Positions 49,561 to 57,706 of a DNA stretch of 64,000 bases are shown here, one piece after another. Below the pieces are notes generated by a model that saw nothing but the letters and a program-made list of their open reading frames with translations, searched no databases and was not told the DNA's origin. The stretch comes from Curvibacter sp. GWA2_64_110 (GTDB lineage: Bacteria; Pseudomonadota; Gammaproteobacteria; Burkholderiales; Burkholderiaceae_C): NCBI GenBank assembly GCA_001797315.1, contig MGPC01000031.1:62001-126000 (forward strand), read 5' to 3'. Numbering within the stretch: position 1 is the stretch's first letter; each line of letters begins with the position of its first letter. A program made the translations under genes and the position numbers.

Positions 49561-52366
49561 TGGGGTCTCCCTTGGGTGGAGCGAGTGTGCGTTTAGTCTT
49601 GGCGTGGTCGATCAGCATCTGGGCCTTGACGTATTCGATCTCGTCGAGCACCTTGCTTTTGACGAGGCCGATTTCCTCCAGCTTGACGCGGCATTCGGCA
49701 TAGGGCAGTGCGCCCAGGATCGATCCGGTGCGCGCCTGGATGAGCTGCATCACAGCATTGCCGACCAGCAACTGTTCATCTTGGTCGAGGTACATCATCA
49801 CTGGCTCCATGCCGTTGTAACGCATCATCGCGTCCAGCATCTGCGAGCGCCGGATGGTGGCGAAACCGGAATCGATGTCGGGATTGATCACCGCGTTTTC
49901 GCAAACGACTTCGAGTTGGTGCAGGACTGACTGCGACTCGATGAACCCCACCTGCAGGTCGGCCATGCTTCCAGTGGCCACGAGTTTCACCCCATCGGTG
50001 GTCTTATCTTCGGCAATCTGCACGGACCGCTGGATCAGGTGGTTTGTGGCCTGCAAGTCGTTCATGTACTTGTTCAGGATCAGCGCCTCGGATTCGGCGT
50101 GTTTGTTGAGTGCTTCAAGCTCGCGCAGTCGCACAAAAGGCTGGTTTTCCCGCTCGGCCTCGCGTTGCTCATCCTCCAGATGGGTCAGCTTGTCCTGCAA
50201 GGCACTGTAGCGGCCGCTTTGGCGGTGGGTCTTTTCGCTGACGGTATTGAAGTGAGCGATCAGACCGGGCAGGAAAGCGGGACCGCTCAGGAAGAAGCGG
50301 CAGCAGGCGCAGTTGCGCTCCCCCGGGAAACCTGCAACTGGGGCGTAGTCGCTTGTCGTCGAATTGGGCCGCAGTTTTTCTCCACCCACATCGCACAGCG
50401 TCGAGCCATTGGGACAGATACCCTTGTCGTCAAACACGAAGGCGGCAACCGCGCCTCGGTTGGTGATCGCCGACTGTACCGCGTCCTCCGAAACATAGGC
50501 GAAGCGCTGGCTCACCTGCTCCAAGGTGGCGTCCTGCAGGAAGCGGCGATGGTTGGTTCGCTCGGCTTCCAGTTCGTTCTTCTCAGCCTCGCTCAACACC
50601 TCGCGCATATAGGCCTTGCCAAACTTGGTGTAGTAGAGCGTCATGATGATGGTCGCATGACCGGCGATCATCTTGGACACCACCGCAATCGGCAGCTTGA
50701 GATCGAGGATGAAGTAGGAGATCAGCGAGACGCGCAGGGAGTGCAGGGGGAAGGCGGTTACCGTGAGGGAATCCGGATCTACGAAGCGCAGCGGTGTGCC
50801 GTTGTCCAGCGTTTCATGATTATCTGCACAGCGCTTTTCCAATCGCGCCAGGAGCTTGTACCAGATTGGATTCAAAGAGTTTTTTTCTAGCGGCTTGTTT
50901 GCCTCGTCATCAGTCGGATCGCGAAACAGGAAACAAGCCGAACCACGCTGGGCTAGTACCTCGGCATGGGGTGGCGTGGCGCCGAAGTGCTTGCCTTTCA
51001 AATCTGTCCACGGCGTCGGCGCGGCAATCGGGTTGTAGCGCTCCTGCCAGTTACGCAGCTTCTCCAGCCAGTACAGCACTTCGTCGTTGGCCCAGGGGAT
51101 GACGTAGCCCTTCTCGTTCTCGGCCTTGTTGATATCGGCCGTCTTGTTGGTGTTGATGTAGATGCCCGCCTCCTTCTCATGGGAAGTACGGTGGAACACG
51201 CCACGCTGTGAGGGGCGTTTCTCGCTGCCGGTGGCAAGCCTCCCATGGTTGAGCACGAACCCACCACCGCCAGGTGCGTGGACATAGCGCCAAGTATCCG
51301 CCTCACCGGAATCCAGCATGCGGACCTGGAATGTACGCAGTGGCAGTTCCAGCTTGATGTAAAGCGCCACCGCGCGCACCGGCGACCACAGCTCCCACAC
51401 CTCGGATGGGTAGCCCTTGGTGTCCCTCTCGTACTTTGTGCTGTCACGAAGGCGGGCCACGCAGTCGGGGTCATTGGGGTCGATCAGCTTGGGATCGACC
51501 ACTAACCAGTCGCCACCATGTCTACCTTCTTCCATCGCCTGCTGCGCCCAAATCCAGTCGCGGAAGTGGCGGCCCTCGGCCAACATGCCACGCAGCTCAC
51601 GGATATAGCGGATGGACAGGAGGAATTCGGCGACGTAGTTGTTGTATTTCACATCGTCCGCTTGCAGTCCCTGCAAGCCCCTGCGCTTGCTGCCAACGAA
51701 CACTTGGGCAAAGTCTGGCTTTTGCGTCTCTCGCAGGAGGAAGCGCCCATAGTTGCGCTCCAGGTTCTGCCCATGGATGTAGTGAGTGACGAACTTGTCC
51801 AAGGCTTGGCGGCGCTTATTGACAGAGATTTTCTGATCCTTGAGCCATTCGGCAGCAAGACTGCGCCAGTCCTCTAGCGTGGGATCAAGTTTCAGCACAT
51901 GGGCAAAGCTGAGGTCGGAGGTCTTTCCGTGCTGTTTAGGTCGCCTTCTCGGGAAGGGGTTGGCAAAGTGGGTTGGCACCATACGGTGACCGTCGGCATC
52001 CACTACGGAGAGCTTGTGACGCAGTATCCAGTCGAGGAAGTCGCTCACTGCGTCGTGTTTATCCAGGGCGCCTTTTTCGGTCCTGATCAAACCCAACCCC
52101 AGTGCCGCATCAGGTGCAGGCAGACCGCCATCCTGTGCAAAGAACGCCTCGGGCGGCAAGGTATGCAGGCCCTGGCCGCGCAAGTAGCTGCCTAAGAACG
52201 CTGTCAGGGCGGATTGCATGTGGGAGCTTTTCTTTGGCAACCCCGCCCAATACTCGGCGGCCAACGCCCGCCAACCTTCCAGCGCCGGGGCGAGATCGAG
52301 CAGGAAGCGGAATTCGGGGTCGAAGGTTCCTGCAAGCTTCTTTTGTCCTTTTCTGCCTCCTCTCAT
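49550..52366 (-). CDS. gmtZ: Gamma-Mobile-Trio integrase GmtZ (VPA1269 family)
   Basis: This 938-aa protein has a tyrosine-recombinase-like C-terminal half: FPLHSLRVSLISYFILDL (H-x-L-R) and MIAGHATIIMTLYYTKFG (His and Tyr). A metal-binding knot, GERNCACCRFFLSGPAFLPG, lies about 150 residues later, then a helical tail. The N-terminal third is probably DNA binding. Its ATG overlaps the gmtY stop by one base. Length and features fit GmtZ. It probably works with GmtY on the island ends. Confidence 0.83.
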   Translation of the reverse strand: MRGGRKGQKKLAGTFDPEFRFLLDLAPALEGWRALAAEYWAGLPKKSSHMQSALTAFLGSYLRGQGLHTLPPEAFFAQDGGLPAPDAALGLGLIRTEKGALDKHDAVSDFLDWILRHKLSVVDADGHRMVPTHFANPFPRRRPKQHGKTSDLSFAHVLKLDPTLEDWRSLAAEWLKDQKISVNKRRQALDKFVTHYIHGQNLERNYGRFLLRETQKPDFAQVFVGSKRRGLQGLQADDVKYNNYVAEFLLSIRYIRELRGMLAEGRHFRDWIWAQQAMEEGRHGGDWLVVDPKLIDPNDPDCVARLRDSTKYERDTKGYPSEVWELWSPVRAVALYIKLELPLRTFQVRMLDSGEADTWRYVHAPGGGGFVLNHGRLATGSEKRPSQRGVFHRTSHEKEAGIYINTNKTADINKAENEKGYVIPWANDEVLYWLEKLRNWQERYNPIAAPTPWTDLKGKHFGATPPHAEVLAQRGSACFLFRDPTDDEANKPLEKNSLNPIWYKLLARLEKRCADNHETLDNGTPLRFVDPDSLTVTAFPLHSLRVSLISYFILDLKLPIAVVSKMIAGHATIIMTLYYTKFGKAYMREVLSEAEKNELEAERTNHRRFLQDATLEQVSQRFAYVSEDAVQSAITNRGAVAAFVFDDKGICPNGSTLCDVGGEKLRPNSTTSDYAPVAGFPGERNCACCRFFLSGPAFLPGLIAHFNTVSEKTHRQSGRYSALQDKLTHLEDEQREAERENQPFVRLRELEALNKHAESEALILNKYMNDLQATNHLIQRSVQIAEDKTTDGVKLVATGSMADLQVGFIESQSVLHQLEVVCENAVINPDIDSGFATIRRSQMLDAMMRYNGMEPVMMYLDQDEQLLVGNAVMQLIQARTGSILGALPYAECRVKLEEIGLVKSKVLDEIEYVKAQMLIDHAKTKRTLAPPKGDPNAS

Positions 52367-53868
52367 CAGTTTCTCCTCAACAGTTTCGGGTTCGAACCTG
52401 AGAGTAGGCCCAATGGATCGACGTCCTTGAAGCCGTAGGCCAGGAAGTCAGGCGGTGGCAGTGCTGTGCCGTCCTCGGCAGTTGCCGCGCGGGCCATGGC
52501 GGCATCGATGGCCCGGCTGAGTTTGGCGCGGTCCGGTTCGGTATAGACGGTCTGCGATTCCATTGATTTGTGGTGCAGGGCTTTTTTTACAAAGATGGCA
52601 TCGATCTGCAGTGCGGCCAGACGCTGGCCGTAGGCGTGGCGGTGGGCGTGCGGCGTGGTACCCAGCGCCTTGGCCGCCACGAGACCGATGCGTTTCAAGG
52701 CCTTGGCATGGGCGTCCTCGAAGGCTTTGATGCCATAGGGCTTGCCCTCTCGGGTAACAAAGGCATACGGGTGGTCCGGGATGATGCGGTCGCGCTGTGC
52801 CATGATCCGGTCGCGTTGCGCCATGTAGAACACCCACAGTTTCCAGAACAGTTCCCCCGCCCAGCGCGGCACCCAATGCACATGCATGAAGTGCTGCTTG
52901 CTGTCCAGGGCATTACCCTTCCAGCCTGCGTGCAGGGTGTGCGTTTTCTTGTAGTCCGTCCTGGGCTGCATCCCATATTTGTCGCGCAGGTAAGTGGCCC
53001 GGTCACAGGTTACCGGCTTGCCCTTGGCATCGCGCAGATCAGGTGGAGCCAATCCGAGACTGGGGTGATAGACCTTGACCAGAGCCTCTCCGGGGGCAGC
53101 TTCGTCGGGAATCACATCATGGATGTAGAGATGGAACGGCTCGCTCATGCGCAGTCCACCGTAATGCATCAGCATCGTGATCAGGATGTCACGCAGGTTC
53201 AGCCGCTCTTCAATGCGTGGGCTCTTTTGCTTGCCCGGCACGATGAAACCCTTGAACAGCAGATCGGCCATGCGATCTTCCGGGAAGAACTTGACCGGTT
53301 CGTGATCGATGACAGGGTTGCGCTTGAGCAGGACTGTGCGCGCTCGGCTGACCTTGAGCGCTGCGGTATCCACATCCATGGTGTGCCCCAGGAAGGAGCG
53401 ACTTTTCTGGTGGTGCCAGGCCGCCCACGCCAGTTGCTCTTCAGCACGCGTGGCCTGTCGCCACGGATTGAGCGGTTTGCTTCCTTGCTCCTGCGCCATC
53501 CAGTCGCTGAACCTGGAGAGGTGATTAACCAGCACACGCACGACCGGCGGGGTGCGTGCATCCCAGTACAGACCGCTGGGGTCGTTGCCATCGACACCGA
53601 CCGTGCCGCTGTAGAGTCGCTGCACGAAGGTGTTGAACAGGACCTTGGGGACATCAAAGGCCTCATGATTGGCCTCCATGTAATCAATCAGCAGGCCCAC
53701 CGCCTGCACCAGTTTGCTCAGGTTGCTCTCTGAGAGTATGTGCCGGTGCTTGAGGATGTACTGGATCAGCGGCTTGAGCGGACCGAACTCGGTGAGGATG
53801 ACCGGGACTTCCTCGTGGATGCCGGTGTTGTCGCGTGCCACCTTGTAATAAACAACGGTATGGGTCAT
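52366..53868 (-). CDS. gmtY: Gamma-Mobile-Trio recombinase GmtY
   Basis: This 500-aa tyrosine recombinase has GGLRMSEPFHLYIHDV (first Arg), HAHRHAYGQRL (H-x-x-R-H) and LHHKSMESQTVYTEP (His and the Tyr nucleophile). The N-terminal 250 residues form the DNA-binding part. MAQRDRI occurs twice in tandem (DNA 52783-52824), an in-frame 21-bp duplication that may be tolerated or may affect function. The ATG overlaps the stop of a small damaged gene upstream. It opens the gmtY-gmtZ-gmtX unit. Confidence 0.83.
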   Translation of the reverse strand: MTHTVVYYKVARDNTGIHEEVPVILTEFGPLKPLIQYILKHRHILSESNLSKLVQAVGLLIDYMEANHEAFDVPKVLFNTFVQRLYSGTVGVDGNDPSGLYWDARTPPVVRVLVNHLSRFSDWMAQEQGSKPLNPWRQATRAEEQLAWAAWHHQKSRSFLGHTMDVDTAALKVSRARTVLLKRNPVIDHEPVKFFPEDRMADLLFKGFIVPGKQKSPRIEERLNLRDILITMLMHYGGLRMSEPFHLYIHDVIPDEAAPGEALVKVYHPSLGLAPPDLRDAKGKPVTCDRATYLRDKYGMQPRTDYKKTHTLHAGWKGNALDSKQHFMHVHWVPRWAGELFWKLWVFYMAQRDRIMAQRDRIIPDHPYAFVTREGKPYGIKAFEDAHAKALKRIGLVAAKALGTTPHAHRHAYGQRLAALQIDAIFVKKALHHKSMESQTVYTEPDRAKLSRAIDAAMARAATAEDGTALPPPDFLAYGFKDVDPLGLLSGSNPKLLRRN

Positions 53869-54050
53869 GCCTTCTGTGTCAGTACCGACTTGGCAATGCC
53901 GGTCTCCTTGGCGATCTCCATGCGGTTGAGCTGACCGCGTGCGACCATCTCTCGAAAGTCCTCAGCAGTCTTCGAGGCCACCCAGGAAAGGAAGGTGGCG
54001 ACATTCAATTCCGCCTATTGCTGGCCAGAGAGATTATTAACGTCAGTCAT
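53865..54050 (-). pseudogene. shortened GMT-associated helix-turn-helix gene with an amber codon
   Basis: From ATG 54050 the frame reads MTDVNNLSGQQ, then TAG at 54015-54017, then AELNVATFLSWVASKTAEDF and GQLNRMEIAKETGIAKSVLT, ending QKA with a TGA that overlaps the gmtY start (ATGA). The second part resembles the start of VPA1267-type proteins as I recall them, which are longer. A TTG at 54008 with AGGCGG upstream could give a 47-aa product, so partial expression is possible. Confidence 0.6.
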
Positions 54051-54091
54051 ACTGGTTTTCAGATTACTGCATACCATGTAGTTTCGCAAGC

Positions 54092-54128
54092 AAAAAAATA
54101 CCGCTCGCGGAGTCCGGAAGCGGTATTT
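54092..54128 (-). terminator. terminator at the right island edge
   Basis: The 10-bp stem AAATACCGCT / AGCGGTATTT (54096-54105, 54119-54128) is followed on the minus strand by T7 (54092-54098). It would stop leftward transcripts from the dehydrogenase gene before they enter the gmt genes. Confidence 0.8.
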
Positions 54129-54149
54129 CAAGGTCTAAATATTACTGTG

Positions 54150-54184
54150 CATTAACTGCATATAACGGGCGGGGTGGCCGGCTT
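54150..54184 (-). repeat. right terminal inverted repeat of the island
   Basis: Read on the minus strand this is AAGCCGGCC, then CCCCG, then TATATGCAGT, matching the left end at 30484-30519. It lies 15 bp from the stop codon of the flanking dehydrogenase gene. Confidence 0.65.
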
Positions 54185-54199
54185 GGCGAACAGGACGGA

Positions 54200-54958
54200 T
54201 CAGCGCGGTGCCAGGCGGATGGCGCCGTCCAGGCGGATCACTTCGCCGTTGAGCATGTCGTTCTCGAAGATGTGCTTGGCCAGCTTGGCGTAGTCGTCGG
54301 GCGTGCCCAGGCGGCTGGGGAAGGGCACGCTGGCGGCCAGTGCGTCCTGCACTTCCTGCGGCATGCCGAACAGCATGGGGGTGCCGAAGATGCCGGGGGC
54401 GATCGTCATGTTACGGATGCCGTTGCGCGCCAGGTCGCGTGCGATCGGCAGCGTCATGCCGACCACGCCGCCCTTGGAGGCACTGTAGGCGGCCTGGCCG
54501 ATCTGGCCGTCGTAGGCCGCCACGCTGGCGGTGGAGATCATCACGCCGCGCTCGCCGGTGGCTTCGGGTTCGTTCTTGCACATGGCGTCGGCCGCCAGGC
54601 GGATCATGTTGAAGCTGCCGATCAGGTTGACCGTGATGGTCTTGCTGAAAGTGGCCAGGGCGTGCGCGCCGTTCTTGCCCACGGTCTTCTCGGCCGGGGC
54701 GATGCCGGCGCAGTTGACCAGGCCCATCAGCTTGCCCAGGGAGAGGGCCTTGGCCACCACGGCCTGGCCGTCGGCTTCCTGGCTGACGTCGCACTTGACG
54801 AAGGCACCACCGATGTCCTTGGCGACAGCCTCGCCCTTGTCGGCCTGCATGTCGGCAATGACGACCTTGCCGCCATTGGCCGCCAGCATGCGTGCCGTGC
54901 CTTCGCCCAGACCCGAGGCGCCGCCGGTGACGATGAATACCTTGCCTGCAATTTGCAT
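54200..54958 (-). CDS. HSD10-type short-chain dehydrogenase (3-hydroxyacyl-CoA dehydrogenase type 2)
   Basis: This 252-aa Rossmann dehydrogenase has the [15 protein letters not shown] cofactor motif at residues 10-24, [11 protein letters not shown] in place of NNAG, and the catalytic Tyr-Lys in AAYSASKGG. Segments [20 protein letters not shown] and [10 protein letters not shown] are typical of HSD10-like enzymes of fatty-acid and isoleucine breakdown. A perfect palindrome lies about 27 bp upstream. The island end is 15 bp beyond its stop, but the gene is intact. Confidence 0.88.
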   Translation of the reverse strand: MQIAGKVFIVTGGASGLGEGTARMLAANGGKVVIADMQADKGEAVAKDIGGAFVKCDVSQEADGQAVVAKALSLGKLMGLVNCAGIAPAEKTVGKNGAHALATFSKTITVNLIGSFNMIRLAADAMCKNEPEATGERGVMISTASVAAYDGQIGQAAYSASKGGVVGMTLPIARDLARNGIRNMTIAPGIFGTPMLFGMPQEVQDALAASVPFPSRLGTPDDYAKLAKHIFENDMLNGEVIRLDGAIRLAPR

Positions 54959-54984
54959 GTTGATCTCCAGAAAAAAGACTTGTT

Positions 54985-55006
54985 TGACGTTTACGTAAAC
55001 GTCAAT
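54985..55006. promoter_or_regulatory. perfect 22-bp palindrome upstream of the HSD10-type gene
   Basis: The half-sites TTGACGTTTAC and GTAAACGTCAA are joined without a gap. The form resembles, from memory, operators of LiuR-type MerR regulators of branched-chain amino acid breakdown, which would suit the gene. TetR-type repressors are another option. Confidence 0.75.
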
Positions 55007-55101
55007 TATGGCGCATGGAAAAGTGCGGCTTGCCTTCCCCGCGCTGCTGCGTTCCGGCGCGGATTTTTCACCCGTGTGCGCGAAGCGCTCCGGTTTACTG
55101 C

Positions 55102-55107
55102 TATACT
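55102..55107 (+). promoter_or_regulatory. -10 element of tRNA-Val
   Basis: TATACT lies 21 bases before the mature 5' end of the tRNA. The -35 element is not clear. Confidence 0.5.
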
Positions 55108-55127
55108 CCCGCTTCTCGAATACTCTT

Positions 55128-55204
55128 AGGCGCGTAGCTCAGCTGGTTAGAGCACCACCTTGACATGGTGGGGGTCGTTGGTTCGAGTCCAATCGCGCCT
55201 ACCA
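55128..55204 (+). tRNA. tRNA-Val (anticodon GAC)
   Basis: This 77-nt cloverleaf has acceptor AGGCGCG / CGCGCCT, anticodon stem CCACC / GGTGG with loop TTGACAT (anticodon GAC) and T-arm with GGTTCGAGTCC. CCA is encoded. It is followed by a strong terminator. Confidence 0.96.
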
Positions 55205-55210
55205 ATTGCC

Positions 55211-55250
55211 AAGCCCCGGTTTCCCATGAGACCGGGGCTTTTCGTTTTTT
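55211..55250 (+). terminator. tRNA-Val terminator
   Basis: The 10-bp stem AAGCCCCGGT / ACCGGGGCTT (55211-55220, 55231-55240) is followed by TTCGTTTTTT. Confidence 0.93.
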
Positions 55251-55354
55251 GCTCAGGGTAAACCTTGGGGTCTTCTGCCGCATCTCTTCCTAGAATGTGT
55301 TGCAGCGCAATAGGTTGAGCTGATCCACAGGGTCGAGGAGAGGAGATTCCGGTC

Positions 55355-55888
55355 ATGAAAGAGAAAAAAGCGGATGCCGCTGCAGGCGCTGAGCGGATCA
55401 TCAAGAAATACCCCAACCGCCGTCTGTACGACACCAATACGTCAAGCTACATCACGCTGGCCGAGATCAAGCAGCTGGTGATGGCCAACGATCCGTTCGT
55501 GGTGCGCGACGCCAAGACCGGCGAAGACATCACGCGCAGCATCCTGCTGCAGATCATCCTGGAAGAGGAAGCCGGCGGCACGCCGATGTTCAGCGCTTCG
55601 GTGCTGGCCAACATCATCCGTTTCTACGGCCACACCATGCAGGGTTTCATGGGCGGCTACCTGGAGAAGAACATCCAGACCCTGCAGGACATGCAGAGCA
55701 AGCTGGCCGAGCAGTCCAAGGGCGTGACGCCCGAGATGTGGACGCAGTTCATGACCATGCAGGCGCCGGTGATGCAGGGGCTGGTGAACAACAATCTGGA
55801 GCAATCCAAGAACATGTTCGAACAGATGCAGGAGCAGATGCAGAAGCAGACCGAGCAGATGCTTGGGGCCTTCGGGCTGAAGCGCTGA
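55355..55888 (+). CDS. phaR: polyhydroxyalkanoate synthesis regulator PhaR
   Basis: This 177-aa repressor binds both DNA and PHB granules and controls phasin and PHB genes. The N-terminal DNA-binding domain shows [20 protein letters not shown], and PHB accumulation domain segments follow ([20 protein letters not shown]). The C-terminus is Gln/Met-rich ([13 protein letters not shown]), probably for granule binding. The organism therefore is likely to make PHB. It precedes rimO by 31 bp. Confidence 0.94.
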   Translation: MKEKKADAAAGAERIIKKYPNRRLYDTNTSSYITLAEIKQLVMANDPFVVRDAKTGEDITRSILLQIILEEEAGGTPMFSASVLANIIRFYGHTMQGFMGGYLEKNIQTLQDMQSKLAEQSKGVTPEMWTQFMTMQAPVMQGLVNNNLEQSKNMFEQMQEQMQKQTEQMLGAFGLKR

Positions 55889-55919
55889 ACGCGCTGCCGA
55901 ATACTGGGACAATAACGGG

Positions 55920-57332
55920 ATGAGCGAAGTCTTGTCCCCCACCTCTCCTGATTCCCCCGCCGCCAGCACGCCGAAAATCGGCTTCGTCAGCCTGGGCTGC
56001 CCCAAGGCGCTGACCGACTCCGAACTGATTCTCACGCAACTCAGCGCCGAGGGCTACCAGACCGCCAAGACCTTCCAGGGCGCGGACCTGGTGATCGTCA
56101 ACACCTGCGGTTTCATCGACGATGCGGTGAAGGAAAGTCTGGACACCATCGGCGAGGCGCTGGCCGAGAACGGCAAGGTCATCGTGACCGGCTGCCTGGG
56201 TGCGAAGACGGCCGAGGACGGCGGCAACCTGATCAAGGAAATCCACCCCCGCGTGCTGGCCGTCACCGGCCCGCACGCCACGCAGGAGGTGATGAACGCG
56301 GTGCATGCGCACCTGCCCAAACCGCACGACCCCTTCATCGATCTGGTGCCGGGCGCCTTCGGCGAGGCTGGCATCAAGCTGACGCCGCGCCACTACGCCT
56401 ATCTGAAGATCAGCGAAGGCTGCAACCACCGCTGCACCTTCTGCATCATTCCCTCGATGCGCGGCGACCTCGTCAGCCGTCCGGTGGGTGATGTGCTGAA
56501 GGAGGCCAAGGCCCTGTTCGAAGGGGGTGTCAAGGAGTTGCTGGTGATCAGCCAGGACACCTCGGCCTATGGCGTGGACGTGAAGTACCGCACCGGTTTT
56601 TGGGATGGCAAGCCGGTCAAGACCCGCATGTTCGAGCTGGTGCAGGCGCTGGGCGAGCTGGCCGAGGCGCATGGCGCCTGGGTGCGCCTGCATTACGTCT
56701 ATCCCTACCCCCACGTGGACGAGATCATTGAATTGATGGCCGCTGGCAAGGTGCTGCCTTACCTCGACGTGCCGCTGCAGCACAGCCACCCCGAGGTGCT
56801 CAAGCGCATGAAGCGCCCGGCCAGCGGCGAGAAGAACCTGGAGCGCATCCAGCGCTGGCGCGAGATGTGCCCCGAGATCGTGATCCGCAGCACCTTCATT
56901 GCCGGTTTCCCCGGCGAGACGGAGGCCGAGTTCGAACATCTGCTCGATTTCATGCGCGAGGCGAAGATCGACCGCGCCGGCTGCTTTGCCTACAGCCCGG
57001 TCAAGGGGGCGACGGCCAACGAGCTGCCGGGCATGCTGCCGGAAGCGCTGCGCGAGGAACGGCGTGCCCGTTTCATGGCGGTGGCCGAGGAGGTGTCGAT
57101 TGCCAGATTGCAGCAGCGCGTGGGTGCCACCATGCAGGTGCTGGTGGACTCGGCACCGTCCCTGGGGCGCAAGGGCGGTGTCGGCCGCAGTTATGCCGAT
57201 GCGCCGGAGATCGACGGCGTGGTCAAACTGCTGCCGCCAGAAAAGATCAGCAAGACACTCAAGGTCGGAGAGTTCACGCGTGCCCGCATCGTCGGCACGC
57301 AGGGCCACGATCTGGTGGCATTGCCGATTTGA
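55920..57332 (+). CDS. rimO: ribosomal protein S12 methylthiotransferase
   Basis: This 470-aa radical SAM enzyme adds a methylthio group to an aspartate of ribosomal protein uS12. The UPF0004 domain ([25 protein letters not shown]) holds one cluster; the radical SAM motif [11 protein letters not shown] has Cys168, 172 and 175. A C-terminal TRAM domain follows. Length fits RimO rather than Mia[11 protein letters not shown] is a RimO-type segment. Confidence 0.96.
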   Translation: MSEVLSPTSPDSPAASTPKIGFVSLGCPKALTDSELILTQLSAEGYQTAKTFQGADLVIVNTCGFIDDAVKESLDTIGEALAENGKVIVTGCLGAKTAEDGGNLIKEIHPRVLAVTGPHATQEVMNAVHAHLPKPHDPFIDLVPGAFGEAGIKLTPRHYAYLKISEGCNHRCTFCIIPSMRGDLVSRPVGDVLKEAKALFEGGVKELLVISQDTSAYGVDVKYRTGFWDGKPVKTRMFELVQALGELAEAHGAWVRLHYVYPYPHVDEIIELMAAGKVLPYLDVPLQHSHPEVLKRMKRPASGEKNLERIQRWREMCPEIVIRSTFIAGFPGETEAEFEHLLDFMREAKIDRAGCFAYSPVKGATANELPGMLPEALREERRARFMAVAEEVSIARLQQRVGATMQVLVDSAPSLGRKGGVGRSYADAPEIDGVVKLLPPEKISKTLKVGEFTRARIVGTQGHDLVALPI

Positions 57333-57343
57333 TATGGAACACC

Positions 57344-57438
57344 CCCAGGCTGCGCGCACTGCGTGTCGCTGCGCCACCCCCCTTGCAGGGGGCAACGCCA
57401 GTGGACCGGCAAAGCCGGTTCCACGGCGTTTTCCGGTT
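57344..57438. repeat. dispersed palindromic repeat, copy B
   Basis: A copy of the repeat at 13898-13978, with a longer left arm (CAGGCTGCGCGCACTGCGTG). The CCCCCC / GGGGG hairpin and the nested palindrome at 57394-57430 are both kept. It lies between rimO and tRNA-Leu. Confidence 0.88.
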
Positions 57439-57510
57439 CGACCGTTGCATGCATCAGTGCTTGTACAACGCGTGGCGGAACTGTTGCGGTGTAGTGGAAG
57501 CCGGAAAGAA

Positions 57511-57540
57511 AAAAAGCCGCTGAAGGATCAGCGGCTTTTT
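57511..57540. terminator. terminator shared by tRNA-Leu and rimO
   Basis: The stem AAAAAGCCGCTGA / TCAGCGGCTTTTT with loop AGGA has T-runs on both strands. It lies 32 bp beyond the tRNA-Leu 3' end. Confidence 0.93.
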
Positions 57541-57572
57541 GTTTGTAAAACCGTCATGGTTTTACTTTATAT

Positions 57573-57657
<85 letters not shown>

Positions 57658-57706
57658 ATTTCAGGAAAGAGAGAAGTATATCAAAAATTTTGAGAGATCC
57701 GGCGGA

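Noticed and set aside
55128-55204. tRNA-Val as the island's attachment site
   Set aside because: The tRNA is intact and lies almost 1 kb beyond the island end, with no repeat of its 3' part at the left end.
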